Below the pieces are notes generated by a model, which did not search any database, was not told where the DNA came from, and worked only from the letters and a program-made list of their open reading frames with translations. A stretch of 64,000 bases of DNA, from NCBI GenBank assembly GCA_030526045.1, contig JAUNDN010000003.1, forward strand, positions 1 through 64,000, read 5' to 3'. Both the position numbers and the translations under genes were made by a program. Of the stretch, positions 47,312 through 57,900 are shown piece after piece. The DNA comes from Bacillota bacterium (lineage in GTDB: Bacteria; Bacillota; Clostridia; Lachnospirales; Lachnospiraceae). Every line of letters starts with the position of its first letter. Positions within the stretch are counted from its first letter, which is position 1.

Positions 47312-47789
47312 CGGCTGGCTTATTAATAATTTTTTAAAAGCGGATGTGATGATATATTCGTCTGGTGGCAATGACAGCTTTCGGCAGATTTTGTAGAAAC
47401 GGCTGCCACAATGATACTGCTGTCCGAGCGAGTGTCTGAAAAGCCATTGCATATATCTTCATAGAGATTCGATAAAGCCTTCATGAAAAATCTAAACAGC
47501 CCATTTTAGAGATTTTATCAATCCCCCGATTTCAAACTTGCTTCGCTTCGAACAAAGAAATCGGGGGATCTATTTTCTAAAATGGGCTGTTTGATTTTTC
47601 TATAAAGCCTTTAAGAACTCTATGAAGATATATTGCAATGTGCTTTGAGTTTTCGCGCAGGACAGCTAATAAGTATTTGTGACAGCCGGGTTCACAAAAT
47701 CCCGAAAGCTGTTAACTGGTACCAGCTGAATATATCATCACATCCGCCTAAAAACAATTATTGATAAGCCAGTCGTTATTTGGCGAGGG
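47298..47789. repeat. ~490-bp imperfect long inverted repeat (giant hairpin)
   Basis: Fills the 479-base gap between the convergent ABC-F and icd genes. The outer 62 bases of each arm (47298-47359 and 47728-47789) match at 54 positions without gaps. Inside are further pairing blocks: ATATATCTTCATAGAG (47451-47466 with 47618-47633), AAACAGCCCATTTTAG (47494-47509 with 47577-47592), and the tip stem ATCCCCCGATTTC / GAAATCGGGGGAT (47521-47533 with 47557-47569) around a 23-base loop. No reading frame of note. It may act as bidirectional terminator, structured RNA or non-autonomous mobile element; these cannot be told apart here. Confidence 0.9.
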
Positions 47790-47790
47790 C

Positions 47791-48999
47791 TTACAGCAGT
47801 TCATCAAGGGTTGCACGTATAGCTTTGATAAAGTCAAGGCTATTAAGGATAACCGGGTTTTCACAGGTTGAAATAAGGGACAGGCTCTTCGTCATCTTGC
47901 CATCCTCCACGGTCTTAATACAAGCCTTCTCCAGCTTGTCTGCAAATGCGGAAAGCTCCGGAATATTGTCAAGCTCTCCTCTCTTACGCAGGGCTCCGGT
48001 CCATGCAAAAATAGTTGCAATTGAGTTGGTGGAGGTCTCCTCACCCTTCAAATGCTTGTAGTAATGGCGCTGAACGGTTCCATGGGCAGCCTCATATTCG
48101 TAAACACCGCTTGGGGAAACCAACACGGAAGTCATCATGGAAAGATCGCCATAAGCGGTGGCTACCATATCGGACATCACATCACCGTCATAGTTTTTGC
48201 ATGCCCAGATAAAACCGCCCTCAGAACGGATCACTCTGGCTACCGCATCGTCAATCAGGGTATAGAAGTATTCTATACCAAGCTCCTCAAATTTGGTCTT
48301 ATACTCTGCATCATAGATTTCCTGGAAAATATCCTTAAAGGTATGATCGTATTTTTTCGAAATCGTATCCTTAGTGGCAAACCATAAATCCTGTTTGGTG
48401 TCAATAGCATAGCCAAAGCATGCCCTTGCAAAGCTGGAAATAGATTTTTCCGTGTTATGAATTCCCTGAATGATTCCGGCACCGTCAAAATTATGTATTA
48501 ATTCTCTTGTTTCGGTTCCATCCTCCGCTGTAAATACCAGCTCTGCTTTTCCTTTGCCCGGAACCTTGATTTCCGTATTTTTATAGACATCACCGTATGC
48601 ATGACGGGCAATCGTAATCGGCTTTGACCAGTTCTTGACATAGGGAACAATACCCTTAACCAGAATCGGCGCACGGAACACGGTTCCGTCAAGAATCGCT
48701 CTGATGGTTCCGTTAGGGCTCTTCCACATTTCCTTCAGGTTGTATTCCGTCATTCTTGCCGCATTGGGTGTGATGGTTGCGCACTTAACGGCAACTCCGT
48801 ACTTCTTTGTGGCTTCCGCACTGTCAACCGTTACCTGGTCATTAGTCTCATTACGGTGTTCAAGACCAAGATCATAGTATTCTGTTTTCAGATCAATATA
48901 AGGAAGAAGCAGTTCCTCCTTAATCATCTGCCAGAGAATTCTGGTCATCTCATCTCCGTCCATCTCTACCAGTGGTGTCGTCATTTTAATCTTTTCCAT
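47791..48999 (-). CDS. icd: NADP-dependent isocitrate dehydrogenase, eukaryotic-like (type II) class
   Basis: Oxidative decarboxylation of isocitrate to 2-oxoglutarate. 402 aa of the homodimeric type II subfamily: [16 protein letters not shown] at the start, [25 protein letters not shown] (substrate loop), [24 protein letters not shown] (metal aspartates), and [16 protein letters not shown] (NADP loop with the Arg/His pair typical of NADP use). Last gene of the citrate synthase-gntR-icd unit, where it supplies 2-oxoglutarate for glutamate. Confidence 0.96.
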   Translation of the reverse strand: MEKIKMTTPLVEMDGDEMTRILWQMIKEELLLPYIDLKTEYYDLGLEHRNETNDQVTVDSAEATKKYGVAVKCATITPNAARMTEYNLKEMWKSPNGTIRAILDGTVFRAPILVKGIVPYVKNWSKPITIARHAYGDVYKNTEIKVPGKGKAELVFTAEDGTETRELIHNFDGAGIIQGIHNTEKSISSFARACFGYAIDTKQDLWFATKDTISKKYDHTFKDIFQEIYDAEYKTKFEELGIEYFYTLIDDAVARVIRSEGGFIWACKNYDGDVMSDMVATAYGDLSMMTSVLVSPSGVYEYEAAHGTVQRHYYKHLKGEETSTNSIATIFAWTGALRKRGELDNIPELSAFADKLEKACIKTVEDGKMTKSLSLISTCENPVILNSLDFIKAIRATLDELL

Positions 49000-49050
49000 T
49001 ATTAACTTCTCCTCTCATTGCGCCGATAATACGGCCCGGAATATTTTGTT

Positions 49051-49737
49051 TTACGATTCAAAAATGTCATATAAACCATTTTTAACGATGTTATCGTAGG
49101 CATTGATCATATGCTGAGTCGCAAGCTGTTCTGCCTCCTCCGGTTTTCCAGATTTGATCGCTTCCATAATCTGCCTGTGCTCCTCATTAGATGCAATCCC
49201 TCTCTCCTTTGTGGAAAGAGTTTTTCTTCTGATCCTGATCACGTATTGGTGAAAATCCTGAAGCAGATTTTCCAGCATCTTGGAATCACAGGCCTCGTAC
49301 AAAATGTGATGAAATCTGTTATCCAGTTCCGCCATCTGCTCCATATGTCCCTTAGATGCGTGAAAGCTTGCCAGATATACATTTTCTTCCAGTTCCTCAA
49401 GCTGCTCCGGCGTAATATGCTCTGTTGCAAGGCGGGCACACATCCCCTCCAGTGAAGACCGTATCATATAGATATCTTTTACATCCTTCGCTGTTATTCC
49501 GGTCACATAAGCGCCCTTGTTCGGAACAATCTGTATCAGACCTTCAAGCTCAAGCTGCCGAAAGGCTTCCCGCACCGGTGTTCTGCTGACACCCAGCTCC
49601 TCTCCGATAGCGACCTCCTTAAGCTCCTCATTTTCTTTGTATTTTCCGTTCAGGATATCCTCACGAAGCTTATGAAACACTCTGCCCCGCAGGGAATATT
49701 TATCCGTAACCTCCTGCTTTACATCATATTTACTCAT
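49051..49737 (-). CDS. GntR-family regulator, FCD (FadR) subfamily
   Basis: A 228-aa repressor-like protein. N-terminal winged helix (about 14-80: RGRVFHKLREDILNGKY, IGEELGVSRTPVREAFRQLELEGLI) and an all-helical FCD ligand domain (about 90-215) with the metal/ligand residues typical of this group (ELDNRFHHILYEACDS, EEHRQIMEAI). It lies between the citrate synthase and icd genes, so autoregulation of the operon by a TCA-type carboxylate is the natural inference. A perfect palindrome ATTGTATACAAT overlaps the operon promoter. Confidence 0.93.
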   Translation of the reverse strand: MSKYDVKQEVTDKYSLRGRVFHKLREDILNGKYKENEELKEVAIGEELGVSRTPVREAFRQLELEGLIQIVPNKGAYVTGITAKDVKDIYMIRSSLEGMCARLATEHITPEQLEELEENVYLASFHASKGHMEQMAELDNRFHHILYEACDSKMLENLLQDFHQYVIRIRRKTLSTKERGIASNEEHRQIMEAIKSGKPEEAEQLATQHMINAYDNIVKNGLYDIFES

Positions 49738-49768
49738 TTTTGTCTGTTTGCCTTCCTTTCACCGGATC

Positions 49769-51181
49769 TTAACCAATTGTCGTATCCAGCAGTTTACATG
49801 CAATTGCAATCTGTTCGATCAGCTCTTTATCTGTAATAACTGTCACACGTCCTTCTTCGTACTGCTTATCCACCCACTTCTTCACTTCCGCCACAACCGG
49901 ACTTGCCTTATCGACCTGTTTATCCCCCTGAAGCTTAAAATACGTGTTAATCCAATGAGCAATACCTGCAAGACCCGAAGTATTGGAAACTGCACAAAGT
50001 ACCGGTCTGTTCAGGAACTTGTCTGTATCAAAAATATTATAAATTTCTTCATTTTTCAGCAATCCATCTGCATGGATACCTGCTCTTGTGACATTAAAGT
50101 TCTTACCCACAAAAGGAGTCCTGTCCGGAATCTGATAGCCAATTTCCTTCTCATAGTATTCTGCCAGTTCTGTGATAACGGTGGTATCCATACCGTTGAG
50201 ATCACCTTTCAGCTGGGCATATTCAAATACCATAGCTTCAAGCGGTGTATTTCCTGTTCTTTCACCAATACCAAACAGCGAAGTGTTGACACCGGCGCAA
50301 CCATACAGCCATGCTGTCGTTGAATTTACAACCGCCTTATAAAAATCATTATGCCCATGCCACTCGATCAATTCGTGAGGAACGCCTGCATGGGTATGGA
50401 TTGCGTAAATGATACCCTGTACACTTCTTGGAATAACGGCACCGGGATAATTAACCCCATAGCCCATAGTATCACAGGCACGTACCTTAATCGGAATCTT
50501 GTACTCCTCCATCAGCTTCATCAACTCCAGGCAGAAGGGAACTACATACCCATAAATATCCGCTCTCGTTATATCCTCCAGATGGCATCTTACGCTGATG
50601 CCCTCCTCCAGACAATCCCTTACCACGCTGAGATAATGATCCATTGCCTGCTTTCTGGTCATTTTCAGTTTCAGGAAAATATGATAATCAGAACAACTAA
50701 CCAGAATACCGGTTTCCTTCATACCAATTTCCTTCACCAGTTTGAAATCCTCCTTGCTGGCGCGAATCCAGCTGGTGACCTCCGGGAACTGATAGCCTCT
50801 TTCCATACATTTATATACCGCGTCCCTATCCTTTTTGCTATATAAAAAGAATTCGCTGGCACGAATCATGCCATTTGGTCCGCCAAGTCTGTGCAGATAA
50901 TCATAAATCTTAACGATCTGTTCTGTGGTATAGGGTGCTCTGGACTGTTGTCCATCACGAAATGTCGTATCCGTAATCCAGATATCCTTAGGCATATTGT
51001 GGGGTACAATTCTGTCGTTAAAAGGTATCTTCGGTACTTCCGAGTAAGGGAACATGTTTCTGAATACATTGGGTTTTTTCACATCATCCAATATGTACAT
51101 ATGTTCCTCTATTTCAAGAAGATTATTTTTCGTGTTCAGTGACACCGGTCTGTCCATAAAAAGGTTATTTTCTTCAGCCAT
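49769..51181 (-). CDS. Re-type citrate synthase (DRE-TIM metallolyase family)
   Basis: The 470-aa protein of the isopropylmalate/homocitrate synthase superfamily has DTTFRDGQQSR (near 72), an HGHND metal site and GERTGNTPLEAMV (near 305), but no LeuA-type C-terminal regulatory domain. In Clostridia such proteins next to isocitrate dehydrogenase serve as Re-citrate synthases (as shown for Clostridium kluyveri), condensing acetyl-CoA and oxaloacetate. Operon context with icd supports this over isopropylmalate or homocitrate synthase. Substrate is inferred. GAGAGGAGACAACC precedes the ATG. Confidence 0.82.
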   Translation of the reverse strand: MAEENNLFMDRPVSLNTKNNLLEIEEHMYILDDVKKPNVFRNMFPYSEVPKIPFNDRIVPHNMPKDIWITDTTFRDGQQSRAPYTTEQIVKIYDYLHRLGGPNGMIRASEFFLYSKKDRDAVYKCMERGYQFPEVTSWIRASKEDFKLVKEIGMKETGILVSCSDYHIFLKLKMTRKQAMDHYLSVVRDCLEEGISVRCHLEDITRADIYGYVVPFCLELMKLMEEYKIPIKVRACDTMGYGVNYPGAVIPRSVQGIIYAIHTHAGVPHELIEWHGHNDFYKAVVNSTTAWLYGCAGVNTSLFGIGERTGNTPLEAMVFEYAQLKGDLNGMDTTVITELAEYYEKEIGYQIPDRTPFVGKNFNVTRAGIHADGLLKNEEIYNIFDTDKFLNRPVLCAVSNTSGLAGIAHWINTYFKLQGDKQVDKASPVVAEVKKWVDKQYEEGRVTVITDKELIEQIAIACKLLDTTIG

Positions 51182-51220
51182 GGTTGTCTCCTCTCTGGGT
51201 TTCTTTAAAGTCCATGTATA

Positions 51221-51249
51221 ATTGTATACAATCGAACATCTTCTGTCAA
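51221..51249 (-). promoter_or_regulatory. Promoter and palindromic operator of the Re-citrate synthase-gntR-icd operon
   Basis: Minus strand TTGACA (51244-51249), 17 bases, TACAAT (51221-51226). The -10 box is half of the perfect palindrome ATTGTATACAAT (51221-51232). Its TTGT..ACAA core fits the TNGT/ACNA half-sites known for FCD-type GntR regulators, with a two-base centre. Confidence 0.65.
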
Positions 51250-51253
51250 TGAC

Positions 51254-52165
51254 TTATTTTATCAGCCTGTCAATCTGAATCATCCCCCAGCCCTGCTTAT
51301 TCCATGGTTCATTTAAATCCTTTGCTGTATGCAAAAGCTTATGCTTAACCTGTTCATTGCTATAAAAAGGATACTTTTGAAGCAATAATGCCACTCCCCC
51401 GGAAATAATAGGAGTCGCCATAGAAGTGCCGCTCTTTGCAACGTAAGCGTTCCTGTAAAATCGTCCCTTTTTTTCAACTCCTGCATTACAGGAAACAATA
51501 TCCGTTCCGGGTGCAACGATATCTGGCTTCTTTACATCATAAGGGCTCGGACCTCTTCCGGAATAATTTTCACACAGGTTTTCTCTGTTTCCGAAATACC
51601 CCCCTTCATGACAGCCAACCGTGATCACGGCTCTTCTTTGTCCGATCGGTGAAATTGTCATCGGTTTTGGTCCTGTATTTCCTGCTGCACAGACCACAAC
51701 CAAGCCCTGCTTCCATGCACGATCAACCAGCTTAAGCAATCTTTCCATACGTTCTCTGTTCGTATTTTCTCCCATGCCAATGGAAATATTAAGAATACGA
51801 ATATCATACTCTTTTTGCGTCTTCAGCACCCACTCGATTCCGTCTGCCATATTTTCAATTACACCATCACCTTTATAATCAAGTACCTTTCCAACAATCA
51901 ATTTACTGTAAGGCGCAATTCCTCTGTATTTCCCGTCTGAAAGAAGCCCGCTTCCGCACATGCAGCCTGCCACATGCGTTCCATGACCGCTGTCATCATA
52001 TCTCTCCCGTTTTCCGTTTACAAAATCTTTAAACGCAATCACTCTATTACCAAAATCAGGGTGGAAAGCCACCCCTGTATCCAGCATTGCTATAGTTACT
52101 CCATTTTTGCCGCAGCCCGCAGTCAGTTCATCACTGCATCCGATTTGTTTTCTCACCCGAAGCAT
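51254..52165 (-). CDS. Subtilisin-like serine protease (S8), compact, no signal peptide
   Basis: A 303-aa peptidase of the subtilisin fold with complete catalytic triad D29 (AMLDTGVAFHPD), H61 (DSGHGTHVAG) and S248 (SGTSMATP); oxyanion N163 in CAAGNTGP. No signal peptide, and only ~25 residues precede the catalytic core, so it may be cytoplasmic like ISP proteases. Its start lies directly past the terminator of the LRR gene; GGGAG from the terminator stem lies eight bases before the ATG as the only plausible ribosome site. Relation to the surface proteins upstream is positional only. Confidence 0.92.
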   Translation of the reverse strand: MLRVRKQIGCSDELTAGCGKNGVTIAMLDTGVAFHPDFGNRVIAFKDFVNGKRERYDDSGHGTHVAGCMCGSGLLSDGKYRGIAPYSKLIVGKVLDYKGDGVIENMADGIEWVLKTQKEYDIRILNISIGMGENTNRERMERLLKLVDRAWKQGLVVVCAAGNTGPKPMTISPIGQRRAVITVGCHEGGYFGNRENLCENYSGRGPSPYDVKKPDIVAPGTDIVSCNAGVEKKGRFYRNAYVAKSGTSMATPIISGGVALLLQKYPFYSNEQVKHKLLHTAKDLNEPWNKQGWGMIQIDRLIK

Positions 52166-52207
52166 AAAAAAGACTCCCGGCTTTTTCTTTATCTTATGCC
52201 GGAAGTC
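52166..52207 (-). terminator. Terminator after the 895-aa LRR gene, overlapping the protease leader
   Basis: Stem GACTTCCGGC / GCCGGGAGTC (52198-52207 with 52172-52181, one G-T pair), followed on the minus strand by TTTTTT immediately before the protease ATG. It is both a terminator and the sequence holding the protease ribosome site. Confidence 0.8.
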
Positions 52208-52231
52208 ATTAACAGTTCTGCTACTGCTTAT

Positions 52232-54919
52232 TTAAATTGTTTTTAATTTTTTCCCTTTATAGAAGAATAATGCAACGGAACCTGCCAGTAGTCCCAATAC
52301 CAGAAACCACTTCGGATGAATCAGATCTCCTGTATCCGGTGTATCATCCTTATTCCCGGACAGACTGGTGATAGTCGCTTTACCGTTTGTTACCGTTGCC
52401 TGTCCTCCAAAACCGGAATAATTATAAACTCCAAAGGGCGAAAAGTGACTTGTGGAAAACTGCAGGTAATCACCGTCTTCCATCTCAATAATCCTGTTTT
52501 CTACTGCCTCTATCTGTCCATCCTGATCCAAAGTGACAACATGCATATCCTCTATAGATGTACCGGACGGAACCGGCACCTGAATCGTAATAGACTGTTT
52601 TCCCAATCTGGTAATAGGGATACTTCCTGAAGCATCATAAAGTGAAATCTCATATGCAGACAGATTGGATGGGGTTCTGCCACCGTACAGTTCTCCGTAG
52701 GCTGATGAAACTTTCTCTGCAGCCGCTTCTGAATCTGTTATTGTTAAAATATAGCTTTCATCATTACCGGAGATAGATGCCTTCGCATTTTCGCCCTCAC
52801 GAATCTTCTCACTGTTTACGCGAAGGGTTATGCCACTTTCTTTCATCAACGCCACGCCCTGACTGTTGTCTGCAATCTGATTTCCGATTTCATCGCAAAC
52901 AATTCCCTTAAATCCATAAGTTCCGCTTTCCAAAATCGTTCCTGCTAAATCCGTCACCCCGGCTGGAACAATCGCTGTACGGATATTGTCTATTGCATAG
53001 GTGTGATACTGGCTATTGGCAATTCGCTCCACTCCCTGCCCTGTGATAAGCACCGGAAGCGTTTCTCCTTCAAAAACAGCAGTATCTGTTCCGCCCAAAA
53101 GTTTATAGGCACCAAGTCCGATTTCCTGCACGGAGGCAGGAATTCTCACGGTAGATAATGGGCAATCCCAAAAGGCCCGATCCTCCACACGAATGAGCTG
53201 ATTGCCACCGTTGACTGTCTTAAGATTCTTACAGCCCATAAAGGCTTCTTCACAGATTACCTCTACAGAATCAGGAATATTCACTGCTGTAATTCCCATA
53301 TGATCTTTAAACACCTGCGGACCGATCTGCTTGACACCGCCCGGAATATTGACAACACTTTCACTTCCATCGTACGCAATCAGGATCCCATCTCCTACGA
53401 TCAGGAATGGATAAGTTGCTGTCTGTGTATTTTCAACCCAGGGTGTTTTATCAAACGCATAAGGCTCTATTCTGGTCACGCTTGTCGGTATCGTTACATC
53501 ATTCAGGGAATCACAATGATAAAATGCACCATAGCTTATTGTAGTAACCCCTTCCGGAATCTCAATACTCGTAAGCGCAGACCTTGCAAACGCAAATTCA
53601 CCAATTTCTTCTATACCATCCTCAATCTGATATTCCGTCAGATTACCGTCCTGATAAAATGCCTGACTTGCAATGATTCTGTTATTTACAACCGTATATT
53701 TCGGAAAATCTTTTCCCTTTTGTGCACTGTCTGCAAGAAGATTTTTTATTTGCTCTTTGTCCGTCCCGCCCTGCGCAGTCTGCCCGCCTTGTATGGCGTC
53801 TGTTTCCATCTGTCCAAGATCGATGCCACTGCGTACATTGGAACGCCCATTGTCAATAAAGATCATCGCCCTTCCGGCAACGATACTGGACTGTCCGAGA
53901 AGCGTCAGGTTATTAATAGTCTGTGTTTCCACACCAATTGTAGGTTCCGGTACCGGACTTTCCTTAGAATCAGAATCTCCCGAAACCTCATCAGCGGCAA
54001 TTACCTGTGAATCCTGCACATCCTCATATTCAATTTCTTCTACTTCAGATTTTTCAAGTGCTGCTGCAAACTCTGCACTATAGGTACCCGGTGTCGCAAT
54101 AAACTCTACATTCGGACAGCCGTCAAAAGCCGAATCACTGATTCTTGCCATGGAATCCGGCAAAGTTACCATTTCAAGGTTCACACAATCTTCAAAAGCC
54201 TTGGCTCCGATTCCCCTCACAGGCAACGGGATTTCCACCTCTTTCAGATTCATACAATTTGAAAATGCATAAGCAGGTACTTCACTAAGACTGCTGTCCA
54301 GTGTTACCTTCTCAAGGTACGGATTGCCCCAGAAGGCATATCCGGCGATTTCCTTTACTGTTCCGGGAACCGTATATGCTCCCTTTTCATAGGCCGGCAT
54401 CAATGCATAGACAATGGTTTCTTCATCGTCATACAAAATACCGTTTGAATAATGCAGATAGGTGTTGTCCTCGGAGAGTGTAAGATCCTTCAGCTGGCTG
54501 CAGCCTGCGAACACCCCTGTTCCCAGTTCCTTCACCCCTGCACCAAGAGTAACATTCACCAGTTCTTTGTTATTACTAAAGGCAGCGGTGTCAATCATTT
54601 CTACACCGTCCCCCACCTGAATGGTTCTCAGGTTATCACATTCTGCGAACGCACGATATCCGATATATTCCACGTCTCCCTCGATGGTCACTTTGATCAG
54701 ATTATCATTTCCTGCGAATGCTTCTTCACCGATAGACTTAATATCAACAGGAATAGACACGACTTCTGCCGTGCCTGTGTATTTCAGCAATTTACTTCCT
54801 TCCATTTGAAAATCAGATGCAGGCGCTACTGCTTCTACATCTGATACAGGTACCTGAGCTACTGCTATTGCCGTAAGCAACAGCAGTGCACTCAGGATCT
54901 TTGCAATTTTTCTGTTCAT
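52232..54919 (-). CDS. Sortase-anchored BspA-type leucine-rich-repeat surface protein
   Basis: An 895-aa secreted protein. Signal peptide (residues ~1-30), two blocks of LRR_5/BspA-like repeats (about 40-290 and 405-680; recurrent pattern IG..AF..C..L..V.IP..V), separated by an acidic linker (about 290-340). A membrane-proximal module follows (ISLYD at 758-762 to HFSP at 825-828). The C-terminal sorting signal is TPDTGD (P861) then IHPKWFL, a hydrophobic stretch and basic tail. Such repeats mediate adhesion in other gut and oral bacteria. Third gene of the sortase operon, 17 bases from the larger surface-protein gene. Confidence 0.88.
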   Translation of the reverse strand: MNRKIAKILSALLLLTAIAVAQVPVSDVEAVAPASDFQMEGSKLLKYTGTAEVVSIPVDIKSIGEEAFAGNDNLIKVTIEGDVEYIGYRAFAECDNLRTIQVGDGVEMIDTAAFSNNKELVNVTLGAGVKELGTGVFAGCSQLKDLTLSEDNTYLHYSNGILYDDEETIVYALMPAYEKGAYTVPGTVKEIAGYAFWGNPYLEKVTLDSSLSEVPAYAFSNCMNLKEVEIPLPVRGIGAKAFEDCVNLEMVTLPDSMARISDSAFDGCPNVEFIATPGTYSAEFAAALEKSEVEEIEYEDVQDSQVIAADEVSGDSDSKESPVPEPTIGVETQTINNLTLLGQSSIVAGRAMIFIDNGRSNVRSGIDLGQMETDAIQGGQTAQGGTDKEQIKNLLADSAQKGKDFPKYTVVNNRIIASQAFYQDGNLTEYQIEDGIEEIGEFAFARSALTSIEIPEGVTTISYGAFYHCDSLNDVTIPTSVTRIEPYAFDKTPWVENTQTATYPFLIVGDGILIAYDGSESVVNIPGGVKQIGPQVFKDHMGITAVNIPDSVEVICEEAFMGCKNLKTVNGGNQLIRVEDRAFWDCPLSTVRIPASVQEIGLGAYKLLGGTDTAVFEGETLPVLITGQGVERIANSQYHTYAIDNIRTAIVPAGVTDLAGTILESGTYGFKGIVCDEIGNQIADNSQGVALMKESGITLRVNSEKIREGENAKASISGNDESYILTITDSEAAAEKVSSAYGELYGGRTPSNLSAYEISLYDASGSIPITRLGKQSITIQVPVPSGTSIEDMHVVTLDQDGQIEAVENRIIEMEDGDYLQFSTSHFSPFGVYNYSGFGGQATVTNGKATITSLSGNKDDTPDTGDLIHPKWFLVLGLLAGSVALFFYKGKKLKTI

Positions 54920-54936
54920 AGGAGCTCCTATGCCGT

Positions 54937-57900
54937 CTATGCCGTCTTTGCCTTCACTACCGCCTTGTCCTTCTTAAAGAAGAGGATCATGGAAATACAT
55001 GCCAGTCCCAGTGCCAGGAACCACTTCGGATGAATGGGATCTCCCGTCTTCGGTGTGGCATCAATCGTTCCTTCTGTTAAGTTTGCAGTATCCACATAAA
55101 TGACATACGGTGAAAAATGTGTTGCCGTAAAGTTCACGCAGGGCACACCGTCAACCGTGGTAAATCTGGCATTCAAATCCTCAAGCGCTCCGTTTGAAAC
55201 CGCTGCGACCTTATTATTTCCTGCATACTGAGCCAGATCATCCGGCAAAGGTAACGTCAGATTTACCGTAATTCCTGAAGTATCTGCAATCTTCGTTCTT
55301 CCGGTCGAATCATAAAGACTGATGTCCATAGGAAGATACTTGATCCTGCTGATATCACCATATTTCGCCTGAAGTGCGGCAACTACTGCATTGGTGGCAG
55401 ACTGGTCCTCTGTAACCTTCACAACAAAGTTGTCTGTGGCTCCGCTTACAGTCGCACCGGCCAGATTGGTATTGGAAATACCGGGCTTGGTCACCTCTAC
55501 GGTTGTGCCAGTGTTATTATTCTGACCGGAACTGCTTCCGCCGGAGCCTCCCGTACCACCGGAGCCAGAACCGCCGGAGCTACTTCCGTTATCCGTTTTG
55601 TAGGTTGCCGTGATCGCCACATTTGCCGCCGGCATGGTAAAGGTTGTCGAAACAGCCTCCGCATTCGCAAATCCCACTCCTGCTGTAGAGGTTGTCCATT
55701 TATCAAATTTCTGTCCGGTTCCCCTGTCAAATGCATTGATTGCAACAATTGCACCGGCTGCATAGCTTCCGCTGCCGCTTCCGCCGGAAACCGAAACTGT
55801 GTATTTCTTCACACTGTCCGCCGAATTTGTAGTAGGTGAAGGTGACGGGCTGGCTTTCGAACTGCTTGAGCTTCCTGAACCGGAGCTGCTTCCACTGCCG
55901 CCGGAGCCGCTTCCGCCACTGCCACTGTTGCTGATCTTCTCATAAGTGGCAACACTTGTAATATCTGAAGTAATATTACTAAAATCGCCGGGAACCCATC
56001 CTACAAATGTATACCCGCTTCTAGCCGGTCCTGCCGGTGGTGTAACTGAACCACCATCATCCACCTTATAAGAGGCTACTACAGAACCGTCATGTCCATA
56101 GAAAGTAACCTTATGTCTATCATCTGCAGTCGCAGATTTGAACACGGCAATAATTGCACCATCATCATAAATGTTTCTGTAATCAGGGGTCCATCCTGTG
56201 AAAACATACCCCTCATTATATGGCTCAGTTGCAGGTGGTGTTGCTGATTTTCCGTGTTCTACAAGCTGTTCCTCTGTCAGTTTCACAATCTTCGGATTAT
56301 CCGGGTCTGTTGTATCTGTATATTGGAACCATACCTTATGCATAGTGTCTGTATAAACAGTAGTCACATCCTGGTCACGAACCACACTGGTATAATTTGG
56401 TGTCCAGGCTGTAGCTGTGACACCTGAATGACTCGGAAATTCCGGTGGGATCGCATCTTCTCCATCCGCTACCTGCTGTGTCTCAATCAGATCCGGGTCT
56501 GTTGAGCTGAAAAAAGTATCCCAGAAATAAACAGTATGATAAATCGTAGGTCTATAAAACTCAGGATTTATGTAGTAATAATCATCTGCATAGGTATCCA
56601 TTGCACTGTCTTCAACACAATATGCCGTGATTGTCTTATGTCCTTTAGTTTGATCCTTGTATTCAGGATCTCCATTGCTTTGATACTCAATATACTGATC
56701 ATTCTGGCAGGGAACCTCTTGATACTCATCCGTTGTCTCCACATTTGCGAAGGCCTCGGGCTGAACAAGAGTTACTGTATGCGGCACTTCAATATAATAC
56801 ATGGAGGTATTCCAGAATGCTCCACGCCCAATACTCTTACAGGTTTCCGGAAGCAATACAGACCCCAACTGGTCAGTCAGTGCAAAGGCACGTTCAGAAA
56901 TCTTTGACAGTGACGATTCTTTTAAATCCACCTGCCCAATTCCATCACAATCCATAAAAGCTTCTTCTGCCATATCCGTAATTCCTGCAAGCTCACTCGG
57001 TCCCACTTTAGCGTTTCCAAAGGACTTGCCACGGCATTCTAAGCATTCCATAATCTTACTCTTATTGCCGCTACCGTCTAATTCAAATATAATCGCTGCA
57101 TCACTACATGTATAATAGAGGCTGTCATAGAAATTCACATAATTTAAATTATCACATCCCATAAACGGTCTGATACCAAAATCATTTACCGTCGAAGCAA
57201 TTGAGACATCTGTTAAGGATGTACAATTTCTAAATGCATAATTTCCAATGGAAACACAGCCTGCTGGATTCTGATATACCCCTGTCAGACCGGCACTAAA
57301 CTTATCTGTAGACAGATTATCATTGATGCAATCTGCAAAAGCGTATGGCTCAATTTCTTCTACCGTGTTCATCGTAATGGTCTGAAGCATCTTATTTGCA
57401 GTTTTGGATACATCCACCTTCTTTCCCTCTGTATCCAGGTTGGAAAATAATCCTGTCTGAATTGCCTCCACCCCTGCCGGCAATACCACATTTAAGGCAG
57501 AATTAATAATACTATATTCATCCTCTGTCGGCTTATCTACATGTTCAGGATCTCTTTTATAGTCTTGATAATTATTAACCGCTGATCGAGCTGCACTAAT
57601 ATTCTCCGAAGTCAGATATGGAATATAATAATCCTGAGTCGCATTGGTTGCTCTATCTACTACTACTGTAATATGTTTATTCTCTATATTACTCAAATCA
57701 TCATAGACCGGACAATCAATTAAGGTGTTCTTATCTGTTTCTGGATTGTACTTCACAGTCAGATTGGTTGGCCATCCACTATAAAAATAAATATATGTAT
57801 CTAATGTCTGCGTTCCAACATTTATATTATTTGAAGGGTTCATCGCATATTGAAACGGTGCCGATGTATCCGAAATCGTTCCCGTGAAAGAAAGAAACGG

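Noticed and set aside
47246..47452. Short open frames on both strands in the long inverted repeat
   Set aside because: All are under 90 codons, lack ribosome sites and follow from the repeat structure.
53300..54010. 236-codon plus-strand frame inside the 895-aa LRR gene
   Set aside because: Arises from repeated LRR codons read backwards; no ribosome site and Arg/Ile/Cys-rich nonsense composition.
55500..55930. Repetitive GCC/TCC-rich stretch that could suggest a tandem repeat or CRISPR-like array
   Set aside because: It encodes the Gly/Ser linkers of the surface protein; units are irregular and there are no spacers.
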